From Ilyomonas sp965277535 (GTDB lineage: Bacteria; Bacteroidota; Bacteroidia; Chitinophagales; Chitinophagaceae): a DNA stretch of 64,000 bases. The notes under the pieces were generated by a model that worked only from the letters and a program-made list of their open reading frames with translations, made no database searches and was not told the origin of the DNA. The position numbers and the translations under genes were made by a program. Location of the stretch: NCBI GenBank assembly GCA_965277535.1, contig OZ255825.1, positions 1,178,001 through 1,242,000 of the forward strand, given 5' to 3'. Shown here one piece after another: positions 16,149 through 25,596 of this stretch (positions are counted from its first letter, which is position 1; every line of letters starts with the position of its first letter).

Positions 16149-17540
16149 ATGGGAAGCAAACAATTTTATCTTCTACGCCTATTATTATTGTTAAGCGATT
16201 TTATCGTTAATAACATCCCTTTTCTTATTATTAATCTCATTACGCCGTTGCAATTGCATTATGCAAACAGTTGGTTTACATTTATCGCATTGCTTATTTT
16301 CAATGCGTCCTGGTTACTGTTTTCAAGCCTCTTCTCGTTATATACTAAAGCCACATTATCTCAAACTGAATTAACGCTTCGCTTTACATGGCGAACCTTG
16401 CTGGCACACATTGTTTTTTTTACGGCTTTGTGTTACTTATTCAACTCATCTGACTTCAACCCAAAATTTGTTGTTGCAACATTTTGCTCGATAAGTGTAT
16501 TGTTAATTGGCAGCCGTATTTTACTAACGTATGCTACGGAATTTCTGTTTAAGAAAGTAATGCCACAAAAGAAAATTGCTATTGTAGGCAATAACAACGA
16601 AGCCGTTAAGTTAGCAGAATATTTTAATAACAATAAATCGTTTTATAACCTTACGGAAATTATTGGATCCGACAGCAAAATAATCGTGAACAACAATGGT
16701 AACCTCATTGGGAATGTAAAAGATTATGTGGACTTTGTTGTTGAAAATAAAGTGTCGGAAATTTATTCTACCATTTTACCAACCGAAAACAAACAGGTTG
16801 AGGAGTTGACACAGATAGCAGAAAACAACTGCGTGAGGGTGCGCTTTGTAACCGAACGAAATATTGATTTTGCTGATTACCATCATGTTGGTTTTTTCAG
16901 TCAGATGCCTGTTATCAGTCTGCGGGCTGAGCCGTTGTTAGAAGCTCACAACAGCTTCAAAAAACGTGTGTTCGATTTGGTAGTGAGTTCGCTTGTCATT
17001 ATTTTTCTGCTTTCGTGGCTTACACCTTTGCTGGCAATTGTTATTAAGCTTTCTTCTAAAGGTCCTGTGTTTTTTAAGCAGGAACGTTCCGGCAAAAACA
17101 ACAAACCGTTCTGGTGCTATAAGTTTAGAAGCATGACTGTAAACAAGAGAAGCGATGCTTTTCAGGCTATGAAAAATGACAATCGTGTTACCCGTGTTGG
17201 CGCTTTTTTACGCAAGACCAGTATTGATGAACTGCCACAATTTTTTAATGTTATCAAAGGCGATATGAGCATTTGCGGTCCTCGTCCTCACATGCTTTTG
17301 CATACAGCTAAATACAGTGCTATTATTAACCAATATATGGTGCGCCAGTTTTTAAAACCCGGCATCACAGGCTGGGCGCAGGTGAATGGTTATCGTGGTG
17401 AAACCTCAAATCCTTCGCTCATGGAAAAACGCGTTGAACACGATATTTGGTACATGGAAAACTGGAGCTTGATGCTTGACATTAAACTTGTATTTATGAC
17501 AGTGATTAACATCTTCAAAGGTGAAGACAACGCTTATTAA
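16149..17540 (+). CDS. Polyprenyl-phosphate glycosyl-1-phosphate transferase (WcaJ/EpsL-like)
   Basis: The 463-residue protein has about four N-terminal transmembrane helices (10-140) and a CoA-binding-like Rossmann middle part (KKIAIVGNNNEAVKLAEYF). A fifth hydrophobic segment is followed by the bacterial sugar transferase domain (about 270-463). Key motifs are GPVFFKQERSGKNNKPFWCY, KFRSM, RVTRVGAFLRKTSIDELPQF, NVIKGDMSICGPRPH and KPGITGWAQVNGYRG. It transfers a hexose-1-phosphate to undecaprenyl phosphate at the inner membrane to begin exopolysaccharide or colanic-acid-like synthesis. No other glycosyltransferase genes follow, so it is an orphan priming enzyme here. Confidence 0.92.
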   Translation: MGSKQFYLLRLLLLLSDFIVNNIPFLIINLITPLQLHYANSWFTFIALLIFNASWLLFSSLFSLYTKATLSQTELTLRFTWRTLLAHIVFFTALCYLFNSSDFNPKFVVATFCSISVLLIGSRILLTYATEFLFKKVMPQKKIAIVGNNNEAVKLAEYFNNNKSFYNLTEIIGSDSKIIVNNNGNLIGNVKDYVDFVVENKVSEIYSTILPTENKQVEELTQIAENNCVRVRFVTERNIDFADYHHVGFFSQMPVISLRAEPLLEAHNSFKKRVFDLVVSSLVIIFLLSWLTPLLAIVIKLSSKGPVFFKQERSGKNNKPFWCYKFRSMTVNKRSDAFQAMKNDNRVTRVGAFLRKTSIDELPQFFNVIKGDMSICGPRPHMLLHTAKYSAIINQYMVRQFLKPGITGWAQVNGYRGETSNPSLMEKRVEHDIWYMENWSLMLDIKLVFMTVINIFKGEDNAY

Positions 17541-17574
17541 TTCTCCTGCAAGCTCCTTTTGTTTTTGCCCTTAT

Positions 17575-17640
17575 TTCTAACCCTGATTGTTGTTTCCTAA
17601 TTCTTATTTCCTGAATCTTCATTCTTGTTCCTTTCATCTC
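17575..17640. repeat. Degenerate TTCTTATTTCCTGAA-type repeats
   Basis: The spacer after the sugar transferase gene is made of imperfect pyrimidine-rich words (TTTCCTAATTCTTA, TTTCCTGAATCTTCATTC). They are the complement of the AAGAATCAAG-type arrays elsewhere in the window. A GCAAAAACAAA word, inverted, is at 17558-17568. Confidence 0.5.
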
Positions 17641-17680
17641 AAAAGTTATTTATACTTTTAATTTTCATAAATAACCTTCG

Positions 17681-19183
17681 ATGGATACCACTTCATTAGA
17701 CAAACCTACTGTGCGCATTTTGTTTTTAGCATCCGAGCCAACCAATGAAGCCAGATTGCGATTGGGCGCAGAGCTGCAACAAATCAGAAACCGGCTTGCA
17801 TCGAATCCTTCTTTTGAAATTAAAGATTACCAGGCTGTAAAACCAGATGATGTGTTGCAAACCATTTTACAGTATAAACCTCACATTGTTCATTTCTCGG
17901 CACATGGCGAAGAAACCGGAGAAATATGTTTTGAAGATGAGAAAGGCAATTCAAAAACAGTTCCTTCATCTGCTTTAGCCTTGCTGTTTAAATCGGCAAG
18001 CGACAGCGTAAAATGCGTAGTGATTAACGCCTGTTATTCCGAAGAACAGGCAAAAGCCATTTCGCAATTCATTCCCATTGTCATCGGTACAAAAAAAGAA
18101 ATCAGCGATAATGCTGCTATTAAATTTTCAACCGGTTTTTATACCGCTTTGGATAGCGATCTTTCGCAAAAAAGTTTTTTGAAAGCGTTCGACATTGGAT
18201 GTATCGCCATTCGTTTTGATAATTTGCCCGAACCCCTGGCTCCTGTTATTATTGAAGGTTTGCCCGATGTAAGATTTGCCTCTGAAGTAGATGCTGCTTT
18301 TTTACCTTTTTCCAATCCGCAAGGTGTAGCTTTTGATGTGCTTTGTAAAGGCTTAACGTTGCGTGGAAAAAATATGAGCGTTTCGGAAGATATAGTTGCC
18401 AAAATTTTGGATGATAAGATCGCGCGATTAAAGAATCACAATGCAGCAGTGATTGAATATGAAAATGATTTGAAAGAATTTTTAAAAGGTGAATACCCGC
18501 TATCGCAACTCGCTAATATGGCTTTACTTCAATTGCAAACCGGACTTCAACTGAGCGATGATGAAGTGGCACTTATCAAAACGAAAGTATTGTCTGATCC
18601 TTCCCTCAATTCACCGCAAAGCTGGTTCGGCAGGGGCTGGTATCATGATGGAAAAGGCAATACTGACAACGCTATTGACTGTTACTCAAAAGCTATCGAA
18701 CTGAAACCCGATTATTCGGGTGCTTACTATGAAAGAGGATATTGTTACGATAAAAAAGATGAGCAAAAATCTGCCGTTGATGATTTTGCGAAAGCCATCG
18801 AAAACAATAAAGATTGGGAGTCGTCAAACAATTTGATTTTGGCATATTATTCCAGGGCACGATCGTATTTCGCTACAAGAACCAATGATGAGAAAAGAAA
18901 CGGAGAAATATATGTTGCCTCTCTTGCCGATTGGAGCAAAACGATTGAAATGAAACCCGACCAGACAGAAGCCTACTTTGGAAGAGGGCTTGTGTATGAA
19001 AAAATGAAGGATTGGCAAAACGCCATTGCCGATTTTAAGCAAGCATTTAACATGAGCAATTCTCAGGACAGAAAAAAGGATTATGTAACTGCACTCATCA
19101 GATGCTATACTACAATGGGCAACAGCGATGAAGCTGCAAAATGGAAGTTGCAGTTAGACCAACCGAAGCCTTCACTTAACTAA
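17681..19183 (+). CDS. CHAT-domain caspase-like protease with TPR repeats
   Basis: The 500-residue protein starts with a CHAT domain (about 10-185) of the caspase/separase fold. The catalytic dyad is seen as His75 in IVHFSAHGEE and Cys118 in VVINACYSEEQA. A helical linker (about 230-310) resembling effector-associated adaptor regions follows. The C-terminus (about 315-490) has at least three TPR motifs (GNTDNAIDCYSKAIELKPD, DEQKSAVDDFAKAIENN, KDWQNAIADFKQAF). There is no signal peptide, so it is cytoplasmic. CHAT proteases act in several bacterial immune and cell-death systems, usually with a sensor gene, but no obvious partner adjoins it. Its function here is not known. Confidence 0.88.
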   Translation: MDTTSLDKPTVRILFLASEPTNEARLRLGAELQQIRNRLASNPSFEIKDYQAVKPDDVLQTILQYKPHIVHFSAHGEETGEICFEDEKGNSKTVPSSALALLFKSASDSVKCVVINACYSEEQAKAISQFIPIVIGTKKEISDNAAIKFSTGFYTALDSDLSQKSFLKAFDIGCIAIRFDNLPEPLAPVIIEGLPDVRFASEVDAAFLPFSNPQGVAFDVLCKGLTLRGKNMSVSEDIVAKILDDKIARLKNHNAAVIEYENDLKEFLKGEYPLSQLANMALLQLQTGLQLSDDEVALIKTKVLSDPSLNSPQSWFGRGWYHDGKGNTDNAIDCYSKAIELKPDYSGAYYERGYCYDKKDEQKSAVDDFAKAIENNKDWESSNNLILAYYSRARSYFATRTNDEKRNGEIYVASLADWSKTIEMKPDQTEAYFGRGLVYEKMKDWQNAIADFKQAFNMSNSQDRKKDYVTALIRCYTTMGNSDEAAKWKLQLDQPKPSLN

Positions 19184-19202
19184 TAACTGGATCAACAAAA
19201 CA

Positions 19203-20711
19203 TCAATGTTTAAAATGCCGCAATCCCGTCATTACCATGGCTAAATTGTTCTGCACGCAATACTCAATGCTGTCTTTATCGCGCACCGAGCCGCCGGGTT
19301 GTATAAACGCTGCAATGCCCGCTGCGTGTGCCATTTGCACACAATCGTTAAAGGGAAAGAACGCATCAGAAGCCAGCACCGCACCGTTCAAATCAAAATG
19401 AAATTGTTTCGCCTTGTCAATGCTTTGGCGCAACGAATCTATGCGGCTCGTTTGTCCGCAGCCTTTGCCAACCAATTGTTTATGTTTTACCAATGCAATG
19501 GCATTGCTTTTTAAATGCTTGCATACAAGATTTGCAAACGTCAGATTTGCTTTCTCCTCCTGCGTTGTTTCTCTGCCACCTACTTCTTTCCATTCAGCAT
19601 AATTGCCTTCATCTATGTCCTGCATCAACATTCCGTTGAGTAACGATTTGTATTGTTCGCGCTTGAGGTGCGGAAGTTCGTGAAGCTGAAGTAAAATACG
19701 GTTCTTTTTGCTGCGCAAAACTTGCAATGCATCTTCATTAAAAGAAGGCGCAATGAGCACTTCAAAAAAGATTTCATTGATGGCTTCAGCAGTAGCTTTG
19801 TCAATGGTTCCGTTGCAAACCAAAACGCCACCAAATGCACTTTCATTATCACCTGCCAGAGCCGCATCCCAGCTTTCTTTTATGCTGTTTCGTTGTGCAA
19901 TGCCACACACATTGGTGTGCTTAATGATGGCAAATGTGTACTGATCATTTTGTTGCGGAAACTCCTGTATCAATTGGATAGCGGCATCTACATCAACCAG
20001 GTTGTTGTATGATAACTCTTTACCATTTAGTTGATCAAATACATCTTTCAAATTGCCAAAAAACACAGCTTTTTGATGCGGGTTCTCGCCATATCGAAGC
20101 GGCTGCTTTGCACTTTCTTTTTTGGGCCTATTGAAATAATCCGAAATAGCAATGTCATAATTCATTACTACTTCAAAAGCTTTGGCAGCAAAGGCTTTGC
20201 GCTGTTCCAATGTGGTAATGCCGTTTTGGTTTTGCAGCAATTCTTCCAACGATTTATAATCTTCTTTGGCAGCAATCACGGTTAAATGACTGAAATTTTT
20301 TGCCGCTGCGCGAATCATGGAAGGACCGCCAATATCAATCTTTTCGATGATGGCTTTTTCATCAGTTGTATTGCGCAGTGTTTCTTCAAACGGATACAAA
20401 TCAACAATCACCAAATCAATTTGAGGAATGTTATACTGCTTCATTTCCTTAATATCCTGCTCTACTTCTCTTCTGCCCAAAATGCCACCAAACACCGATG
20501 GATGAAGGGTTTTAACCCGACCACCTAAAATAGATGGATACGATGTTAAGCTTTCAACAGGCACGCAAGAAACGCCTAACTCTTCAATAAACTTTTGCGT
20601 GCCGCCGGTTGAATAAATAGCAATTCCTAATCGGTTCAGTTCTTTTACAATTGGCTCTAAACCGTCTTTGTAAAACACCGATATAAGGGCAGATTGTATT
20701 TTGTTTTGCAT
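19203..20711 (-). CDS. purH: Bifunctional AICAR transformylase / IMP cyclohydrolase PurH
   Basis: The 502-residue protein starts MQNKIQSALISVFYKDGL. An open frame upstream lacks family resemblance. The N-terminal IMP cyclohydrolase (MGS-like) domain shows YSTGGTQKFIEE, SYPSILGGRVKTLHPSVFGG and LVIVDLYPFEET. The C-terminal AICAR transformylase domain shows RYGENPHQKAVFFG, the Lys-His catalytic pair in AIIKHTNVCG, AFGGVLVCNG and SDAFFPFNDCV, ending with PGGSVRDKDSIEYC. It catalyses the last two steps of de novo IMP synthesis in the cytoplasm. The gene is convergent with the CHAT-TPR gene; the gap is only 19 bp with no clear terminator. Confidence 0.97.
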   Translation of the reverse strand: MQNKIQSALISVFYKDGLEPIVKELNRLGIAIYSTGGTQKFIEELGVSCVPVESLTSYPSILGGRVKTLHPSVFGGILGRREVEQDIKEMKQYNIPQIDLVIVDLYPFEETLRNTTDEKAIIEKIDIGGPSMIRAAAKNFSHLTVIAAKEDYKSLEELLQNQNGITTLEQRKAFAAKAFEVVMNYDIAISDYFNRPKKESAKQPLRYGENPHQKAVFFGNLKDVFDQLNGKELSYNNLVDVDAAIQLIQEFPQQNDQYTFAIIKHTNVCGIAQRNSIKESWDAALAGDNESAFGGVLVCNGTIDKATAEAINEIFFEVLIAPSFNEDALQVLRSKKNRILLQLHELPHLKREQYKSLLNGMLMQDIDEGNYAEWKEVGGRETTQEEKANLTFANLVCKHLKSNAIALVKHKQLVGKGCGQTSRIDSLRQSIDKAKQFHFDLNGAVLASDAFFPFNDCVQMAHAAGIAAFIQPGGSVRDKDSIEYCVQNNLAMVMTGLRHFKH

Positions 20712-20797
20712 GAAATTGTGTTGTAGCTCTGATAAATATTTTCGGGCTGCAATACTATACAATTTGTAACAACCATTAAAGGCAAATCCTCTTCTGT

Positions 20798-20956
20798 TTA
20801 TTGAACATACTTGGTAACTTCTATAAACAGTATCATAATGTAAGGAATGCCTGCCAGCATAAGCAAAGCAATAGAATAAGGAATTAAATCGAATGAACGA
20901 AACTCCTGAAAGAACTTTACTTTCCTTCGTTGTGATTTGGGTAACAGATAATCCAT
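20798..20956 (-). CDS. Small single-span membrane protein, hypothetical
   Basis: The predicted 52-residue product begins MDYLLPKSQRRKVKFFQEF, a basic cytoplasmic stretch. It continues into one transmembrane helix (SIALLMLAGIPYIMILFIEV) with a short tail. A longer frame from an ATG at 21004 is possible, but the Met at 20956 is better placed. It sits between purH and the M1 aminopeptidase gene on the same strand. I recognise no family, and the small size makes the call tentative, though the positive-inside membrane topology supports a real protein. Confidence 0.45.
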   Translation of the reverse strand: MDYLLPKSQRRKVKFFQEFRSFDLIPYSIALLMLAGIPYIMILFIEVTKYVQ

Positions 20957-21051
20957 AAAAGAAAGTTTATTGTTGGAAAAATAAGGCAAAAACAAACCTT
21001 TCAATTAATGATGCAAAACCAAAAGCAAGTTACAAAAAGTTCTCTTGTTTA

Positions 21052-23517
21052 TTACTTCGTTGCCAATTTAGATTGAATGTAATCGGCTTTGTCTTTTTGA
21101 TTAGCAGCCGTTTTCTTTTGCGCCAATCCTTGCAGCATTGTAGTGAAGTAAGGATCGGTAAATGCTTTTTGCGATGCCGGTATTTTATCGCGGAAAGCAA
21201 CGATCATATCAACGCCTTTTTCAAAATTTTCCCTGTTGTTTACTTTCGCCAGAAATTCAACAAAAGAACGGGTGAGATTAAATTTTTCATAACTGGTAGG
21301 CAACGCATCATACTGCGCAACGATGGTGTTAAAATTACTTTCATCAGAAAGTCGCACAATAGCATCACGAAGCTCTCCTTTGGCAGGTTGAGAAGCTATC
21401 TTCTTTGCCTCAGCAACGGCTGCCGTGCTATCAATTTTTGACAATGCGTTCAAAGCTGCACCTGCAACGGTGTAAGAAGAATCGTGAACAGCCGATGTAA
21501 ATAAAGCTTTGTAATTATCACTTTTGTAATCGCTAAGCAATTGTATGGCTCTTGCTTTGGCAGTGTTGTCTGAATCGGTTTTTGCTATACTTAGTAACAG
21601 AGGCTCTACTTCTTTCTTAACAGTGTCATCGTTCAACTTAATTCCATTCAAAATCATTTCGCGTAACTGGTGTGATTTATCACCTAATGCCGCCTTTAAA
21701 AAATTGAACGAACCTTCTGCGGTTGGGTTGTTCAACGCATAAGCAATGGCTTCTCTTCTATCGCGATATAAGCCTGCGTTCTTGTATTGAAACGCATATT
21801 CTGCCGCAGTTTTGTTTTCTGTTTTTTCGCAAAGCAAAGTTTTATCACCATCGAAGTTTATTAAATCAGGCTTACCGCTTACAGGAAATGAAAATGAAGC
21901 GGTGGTGTCTTTCATCCAAACCTTATATCTTTTTTTACTTCCACCCTGATATACATCAATGGCAAACGGCAATGTAAAAATTTGTCCGTTTTGTGTTTGT
22001 TTAATTTGCACCGTGGCCGCTTTAGCCCCTTCATCATAACCATACGTTATGGCAAGTTTTGGATGTCCTGCACCATAATACCATTCGTTCCAAAACCAAT
22101 TCAAATCCTGCCCTGTTATTTGTTCAAAAGCAAGTCGCAATTGCTGCGCTTCCCCATTGCTGAATTTATTAGTGTTGAGATATAAATTCAACGATTTAAA
22201 GAAAGCGCTATCGCCCACATAATTGCGAAGCATGTGTAAAATGGTGCCGCCTTTTGGATAACTTACATTATCAAAAACATCTTCTTTATCGGCATAATAA
22301 AAACGCACCAACGGTTTTGTAAAATCACCAGGACTGCTTAGGTATCTGCGCATGTCAGCGTTAATTTTTGCATCGCCTTCGTCTTTGCCCCGTTTGTATT
22401 CATCCCAAAGTGTCTCGCTATAATCGGCAAACGATTCGTTCACCGTAATGTTGCTCCAGCTCTCGGTGGTAACATAATCGCCAAACCACTGGTGAAACAG
22501 TTCATGAGCAACTATCTCTTCCCAACGATTGCCATCTTTCAATTCGCGCGCATCTTGCTGTGCGGCATCGCTGTGCAGTGTTGATGTAGTGTTCTCCATT
22601 GCGCCGCTTACATAATCTCTGCCCGTTATTTGCGCATACTTTGCCCATGGAAAATCTACGCCGGTAATACGCGAATAAAATGCAATCATTTCAGGTGTAT
22701 AGCCAAATATTTTGCGGGCAACCGGCGCGTATTCTTTCTCTACATAGTAACTTACTTCCTTGCCTTTATAGCTGTCTTTAATAATGGCATAATCGCCAAC
22801 GCCCATAAAGAACAAATAAGGCGAGTGAGGCAGCGCCATCTTCCAGGTATCGGTTCGTGTGCCATCCCTATTTTTCTTTTGGCTGATTAATAAACCATTG
22901 GATAACGTAACATACTTCGCCGGAACCGTCATTACAATTTGCTCGGTGGTTTTTTGATTTGGCTTATCAATAGTAGGAAACCAGGCTGAGTTTGCTTCGG
23001 TTTCACCCTGTGTCCAGATTTGTGTGGGTTTGTTTTTTTCTTCGCCTTTCGGGTTGATAAAATACAAACCTTTGTTGTCGGTAATTGCCGCGCTGCCATT
23101 GGATTTCACAGTGTTTGGGCGTGAGATATAATCAATATAAATCACATAATTTTCTGTGCGTTTGTATGGCTTATCCAATGTGATAAACAACTGGCTGCTA
23201 TCGTATTTGTATTGCAAAGGCATCATCTTACCGCCTTTCACCAACGCCACTTTATTAATTGCCATGCTTTTCGCATCAAGCGTTAAAGTATCAGTTGGAT
23301 AAAAATGCGGATGCAGCGTAACCCATTCTTTGCCATACATCCATTGCTTGTCATAATCAAATTTTACTTCGAGTTTCGTGTCAACCAGATCGTTGATTTT
23401 AGTAGCGCTGGCGCGATAGATTCTTTTCCAGTCTCCATTGTTTTTGCTATTGTCGGTTGATTGAGAAAAAGCGGCAAAAACAAACATCGTCAATACAAAG
23501 GCAATTGAATATTTCAT
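21052..23517 (-). CDS. Secreted M1-family metallo-aminopeptidase
   Basis: The 821-residue protein begins with a signal peptide (MKYSIAFVLTMFVFAAFSQ). The exopeptidase motif appears as SGAMENTT. The zinc site is HELFHQWFGD with the distant Glu in NESFADYSETLW, the HExxH-x18-E arrangement of M1 gluzincins. The C-terminal 250 residues are helical, HEAT-like repeats as in aminopeptidase N relatives (KADYIQSKLATK at the end). It probably trims peptides in the periplasm. A GCAAAAACAAA word forms part of the signal-peptide codons. A TACATTCG promoter box lies 31 nt upstream of the chosen start; a Met two codons earlier is also possible. Confidence 0.92.
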   Translation of the reverse strand: MKYSIAFVLTMFVFAAFSQSTDNSKNNGDWKRIYRASATKINDLVDTKLEVKFDYDKQWMYGKEWVTLHPHFYPTDTLTLDAKSMAINKVALVKGGKMMPLQYKYDSSQLFITLDKPYKRTENYVIYIDYISRPNTVKSNGSAAITDNKGLYFINPKGEEKNKPTQIWTQGETEANSAWFPTIDKPNQKTTEQIVMTVPAKYVTLSNGLLISQKKNRDGTRTDTWKMALPHSPYLFFMGVGDYAIIKDSYKGKEVSYYVEKEYAPVARKIFGYTPEMIAFYSRITGVDFPWAKYAQITGRDYVSGAMENTTSTLHSDAAQQDARELKDGNRWEEIVAHELFHQWFGDYVTTESWSNITVNESFADYSETLWDEYKRGKDEGDAKINADMRRYLSSPGDFTKPLVRFYYADKEDVFDNVSYPKGGTILHMLRNYVGDSAFFKSLNLYLNTNKFSNGEAQQLRLAFEQITGQDLNWFWNEWYYGAGHPKLAITYGYDEGAKAATVQIKQTQNGQIFTLPFAIDVYQGGSKKRYKVWMKDTTASFSFPVSGKPDLINFDGDKTLLCEKTENKTAAEYAFQYKNAGLYRDRREAIAYALNNPTAEGSFNFLKAALGDKSHQLREMILNGIKLNDDTVKKEVEPLLLSIAKTDSDNTAKARAIQLLSDYKSDNYKALFTSAVHDSSYTVAGAALNALSKIDSTAAVAEAKKIASQPAKGELRDAIVRLSDESNFNTIVAQYDALPTSYEKFNLTRSFVEFLAKVNNRENFEKGVDMIVAFRDKIPASQKAFTDPYFTTMLQGLAQKKTAANQKDKADYIQSKLATK

Positions 23518-23547
23518 GAACATCTTTACTGATAAATAAGAAAGGTG

Positions 23548-23555
23548 CGAATGTA
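23548..23555 (-). promoter_or_regulatory. -7 promoter box TACATTCG for the M1 aminopeptidase gene
   Basis: On the minus strand TACATTCG fits TAnnTTCG and lies 30 nt upstream of the ATG at 23517. Confidence 0.45.
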
Positions 23556-23671
23556 CAAAAGCATTCATTTGCTTTTGCATTGCTGTTATCGTTGGTTGTA
23601 TTATTTTAATAGTGGCAAAAAACATAAATCCATCTTTTCATCCCTTCAAATCCATCAACCTTTCTTTTCAA

Positions 23672-23679
23672 TAGCTTTG
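23672..23679 (+). promoter_or_regulatory. -7 promoter box TAGCTTTG for the nuclease gene
   Basis: TAGCTTTG matches TAnnTTTG and lies 23 nt before the ATG at 23703. Confidence 0.5.
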
Positions 23680-23702
23680 TTTGTTTTTAATGCAAACTGT
23701 TT

Positions 23703-24578
23703 ATGAACCAAAGAAACAATAACGCTATCATTACACTCATTATCGTTGTACTCATTGTTATTTTCTTTGCTAAATTTTGCAATAACAAAAATTCATCCTT
23801 ACAAAACAATCCTGCTGTTGCATCTGATAACGGCAACATGTTATTGGGCAACCCAACCGGCGCAGCGCATAGTAGCAGCCAGCCCGACAACTATTTAATT
23901 GATCACAAATATTACATTGAAAGTTACAACAGCACCAAAGCCATTCCCAACTGGGTAAGCTGGCACATTGGCGCTTCCGATTTGGGAAGCGTTGACCGAT
24001 TGAATGATTTCAGACCGGATGAAACCCTTCCCTTTGGCTGGTACGAAGTATCGCCCAACAATTACAAAGGCTCAGGTTTTGACAAAGGTCATAACTGCCC
24101 TTCTGGTGACAGAACTGCCACGCAGGATGCCAACTCAGCTACTTTTTTGATGGACAACATTGTGCCACAAGCCCCGCGCAACAACCAGCAAACGTGGGAA
24201 CACTTTGAAAGATATTGCCGCGACAAAGTAGCTGCGGGCAACGAAGTGTATGTAGTAATGGGCAATTATGGCATTGGCGGCAGCGGCAGCCGTGGTTACC
24301 GCACCAGCATTGGTTATGGAAGAATTGCCGTGCCTGCACACATTTGGAAAGTAGCAGTAATTATATCAGACGGGAATAACGATCTGGCAAGAATGAACGA
24401 CAGAACCACCGTGATAGCCATTGATACGCCCAACGACAACAGCATTGTACCCAACTGGATGAACTATGTTACCACCGTTGCTGATATTGAAAAAAACTGC
24501 AGCTGCAACCTGCTTTCTGCTCTGCCGCAAAATGTGCGCAATAGTTTAGAAACGAAACAATTCAGAGGTGGCAATTAA
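23703..24578 (+). CDS. DNA/RNA non-specific endonuclease (NUC1 family), membrane-anchored
   Basis: The 291-residue protein has an uncleaved-looking N-terminal hydrophobic segment (about 6-24, NNAIITLIIVVLIVIFFAKF). A linker and a beta-beta-alpha-metal nuclease domain (about 60-270) follow. The active-site motif normally written DRGH appears as DKGHNCPSGDRT, with the general-base His retained and Arg replaced by Lys. The downstream NIVPQAPRNNQQTW includes the metal-binding Asn. Such enzymes cut single- and double-stranded nucleic acids; an envelope location suggests nutrient scavenging or DNA turnover. It is convergent with the alpha/beta hydrolase gene, and the 58-bp gap lacks a clear terminator. 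Confidence 0.88.
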   Translation: MNQRNNNAIITLIIVVLIVIFFAKFCNNKNSSLQNNPAVASDNGNMLLGNPTGAAHSSSQPDNYLIDHKYYIESYNSTKAIPNWVSWHIGASDLGSVDRLNDFRPDETLPFGWYEVSPNNYKGSGFDKGHNCPSGDRTATQDANSATFLMDNIVPQAPRNNQQTWEHFERYCRDKVAAGNEVYVVMGNYGIGGSGSRGYRTSIGYGRIAVPAHIWKVAVIISDGNNDLARMNDRTTVIAIDTPNDNSIVPNWMNYVTTVADIEKNCSCNLLSALPQNVRNSLETKQFRGGN

Positions 24579-24636
24579 AAAGATAAACAAGCATAAACCG
24601 CCCACCATTCTTTGCAAAAAAGTTTAGCAATGCGCG

Positions 24637-25542
24637 TCATTCATTGATGAAACTCAGGATGTCATTATTGATCTCTTCAAATTTTTCTACCGGCAGCCAA
24701 TGCGTTGCATCTGTATATTGTTTAGTTGTAAAATGAGAACAATGGTTTGATGGGCATATTCCACTGTCCGGCTCTAAAAACGCATCCTTCATTCCCCACA
24801 ATAATAAAACCGGCGTTTCCATTTTTGTTTTTGCACGAAAAATTGTCCTCGCATCTTTGGGATACCGTGCCAATGCACGATACCAGTTTATCATTGCCGT
24901 AAGGCTTCCCTTTTGCGCCCATGCTTCTTCGTAACTCATTAAATCTTCTTTGGTAAATGTTTTGGGTAGGGAGGTTTTCAACAATGTTTTTTTCAACATA
25001 GCAAATTGCTTTCGCTTCATCATCCATTCAGGAAAATAGGGCAATTGAAAGAAATACACGTACCAGCTTTTGCGCAGTTGCTTGAAAGAAAATTTGGTAT
25101 AAGCCGGCAAGTACGGCGCATTTATAATTATCACTTTTTTTATCAGGTCAGGATGTTGTTTTAATAATGCCCAGGCTACAATGCCACCCCAGTCATGCCC
25201 TACTAAAATCACTTCTTTTACTGCCATTGTTGCAAGCAATTGCACCATGTCTTCCACTAAAAAAGAAAGTCTGTAATCTCTTATCCGTTGCGGCTTTCCA
25301 CTTTTATTGTAGCCTCGTTGATCGGGAACAATGACATAGAAATTTTGCTTCGCGAAGTATTCGATTTGATATTGCCAGCTATACCAAAATGATGGAAAGC
25401 CATGCAAAAAAAGGATGGCAGGCGAAGCAGGATTGCCAGCCGTTGTTACATGAAGTGTAATTGTGTTGAGATGATATATCTTACTTTCTATTGCCGTAGA
25501 GGTGGTTTTGTTTTGTTGATAAATATCATTCCAACGAATCAC
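24637..25542 (-). CDS. Alpha/beta hydrolase, epoxide hydrolase-like
   Basis: The 301-residue protein has the oxyanion motif FLHGFPSFWYSW, the strand-helix IVPDQRGYNKSGKP and the nucleophile elbow VGHDWGG, where the nucleophile is Asp as in epoxide hydrolases and haloalkane dehalogenases. A late acidic residue and the catalytic His in DATHWLPVEKFEEI complete the triad. Two cap-domain tyrosines (for example in LMSYEEAWAQ and MINWYRAL) fit epoxide hydrolases better than dehalogenases. It has no signal peptide. The natural substrate is unknown. The gene lies 54 bp downstream of the GH65 gene on the same strand. Confidence 0.85.
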   Translation of the reverse strand: MIRWNDIYQQNKTTSTAIESKIYHLNTITLHVTTAGNPASPAILFLHGFPSFWYSWQYQIEYFAKQNFYVIVPDQRGYNKSGKPQRIRDYRLSFLVEDMVQLLATMAVKEVILVGHDWGGIVAWALLKQHPDLIKKVIIINAPYLPAYTKFSFKQLRKSWYVYFFQLPYFPEWMMKRKQFAMLKKTLLKTSLPKTFTKEDLMSYEEAWAQKGSLTAMINWYRALARYPKDARTIFRAKTKMETPVLLLWGMKDAFLEPDSGICPSNHCSHFTTKQYTDATHWLPVEKFEEINNDILSFINE

Positions 25543-25596
25543 ATACTTAATCGAGAATAGCTTTCTTTTAATATGAACAAATGCATAAGAAGAAAC

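Noticed and set aside
20712..20797. Purine riboswitch upstream of purH
   Set aside because: The upstream spacer is short and shows no conserved purine-aptamer core; a small gene lies just beyond.
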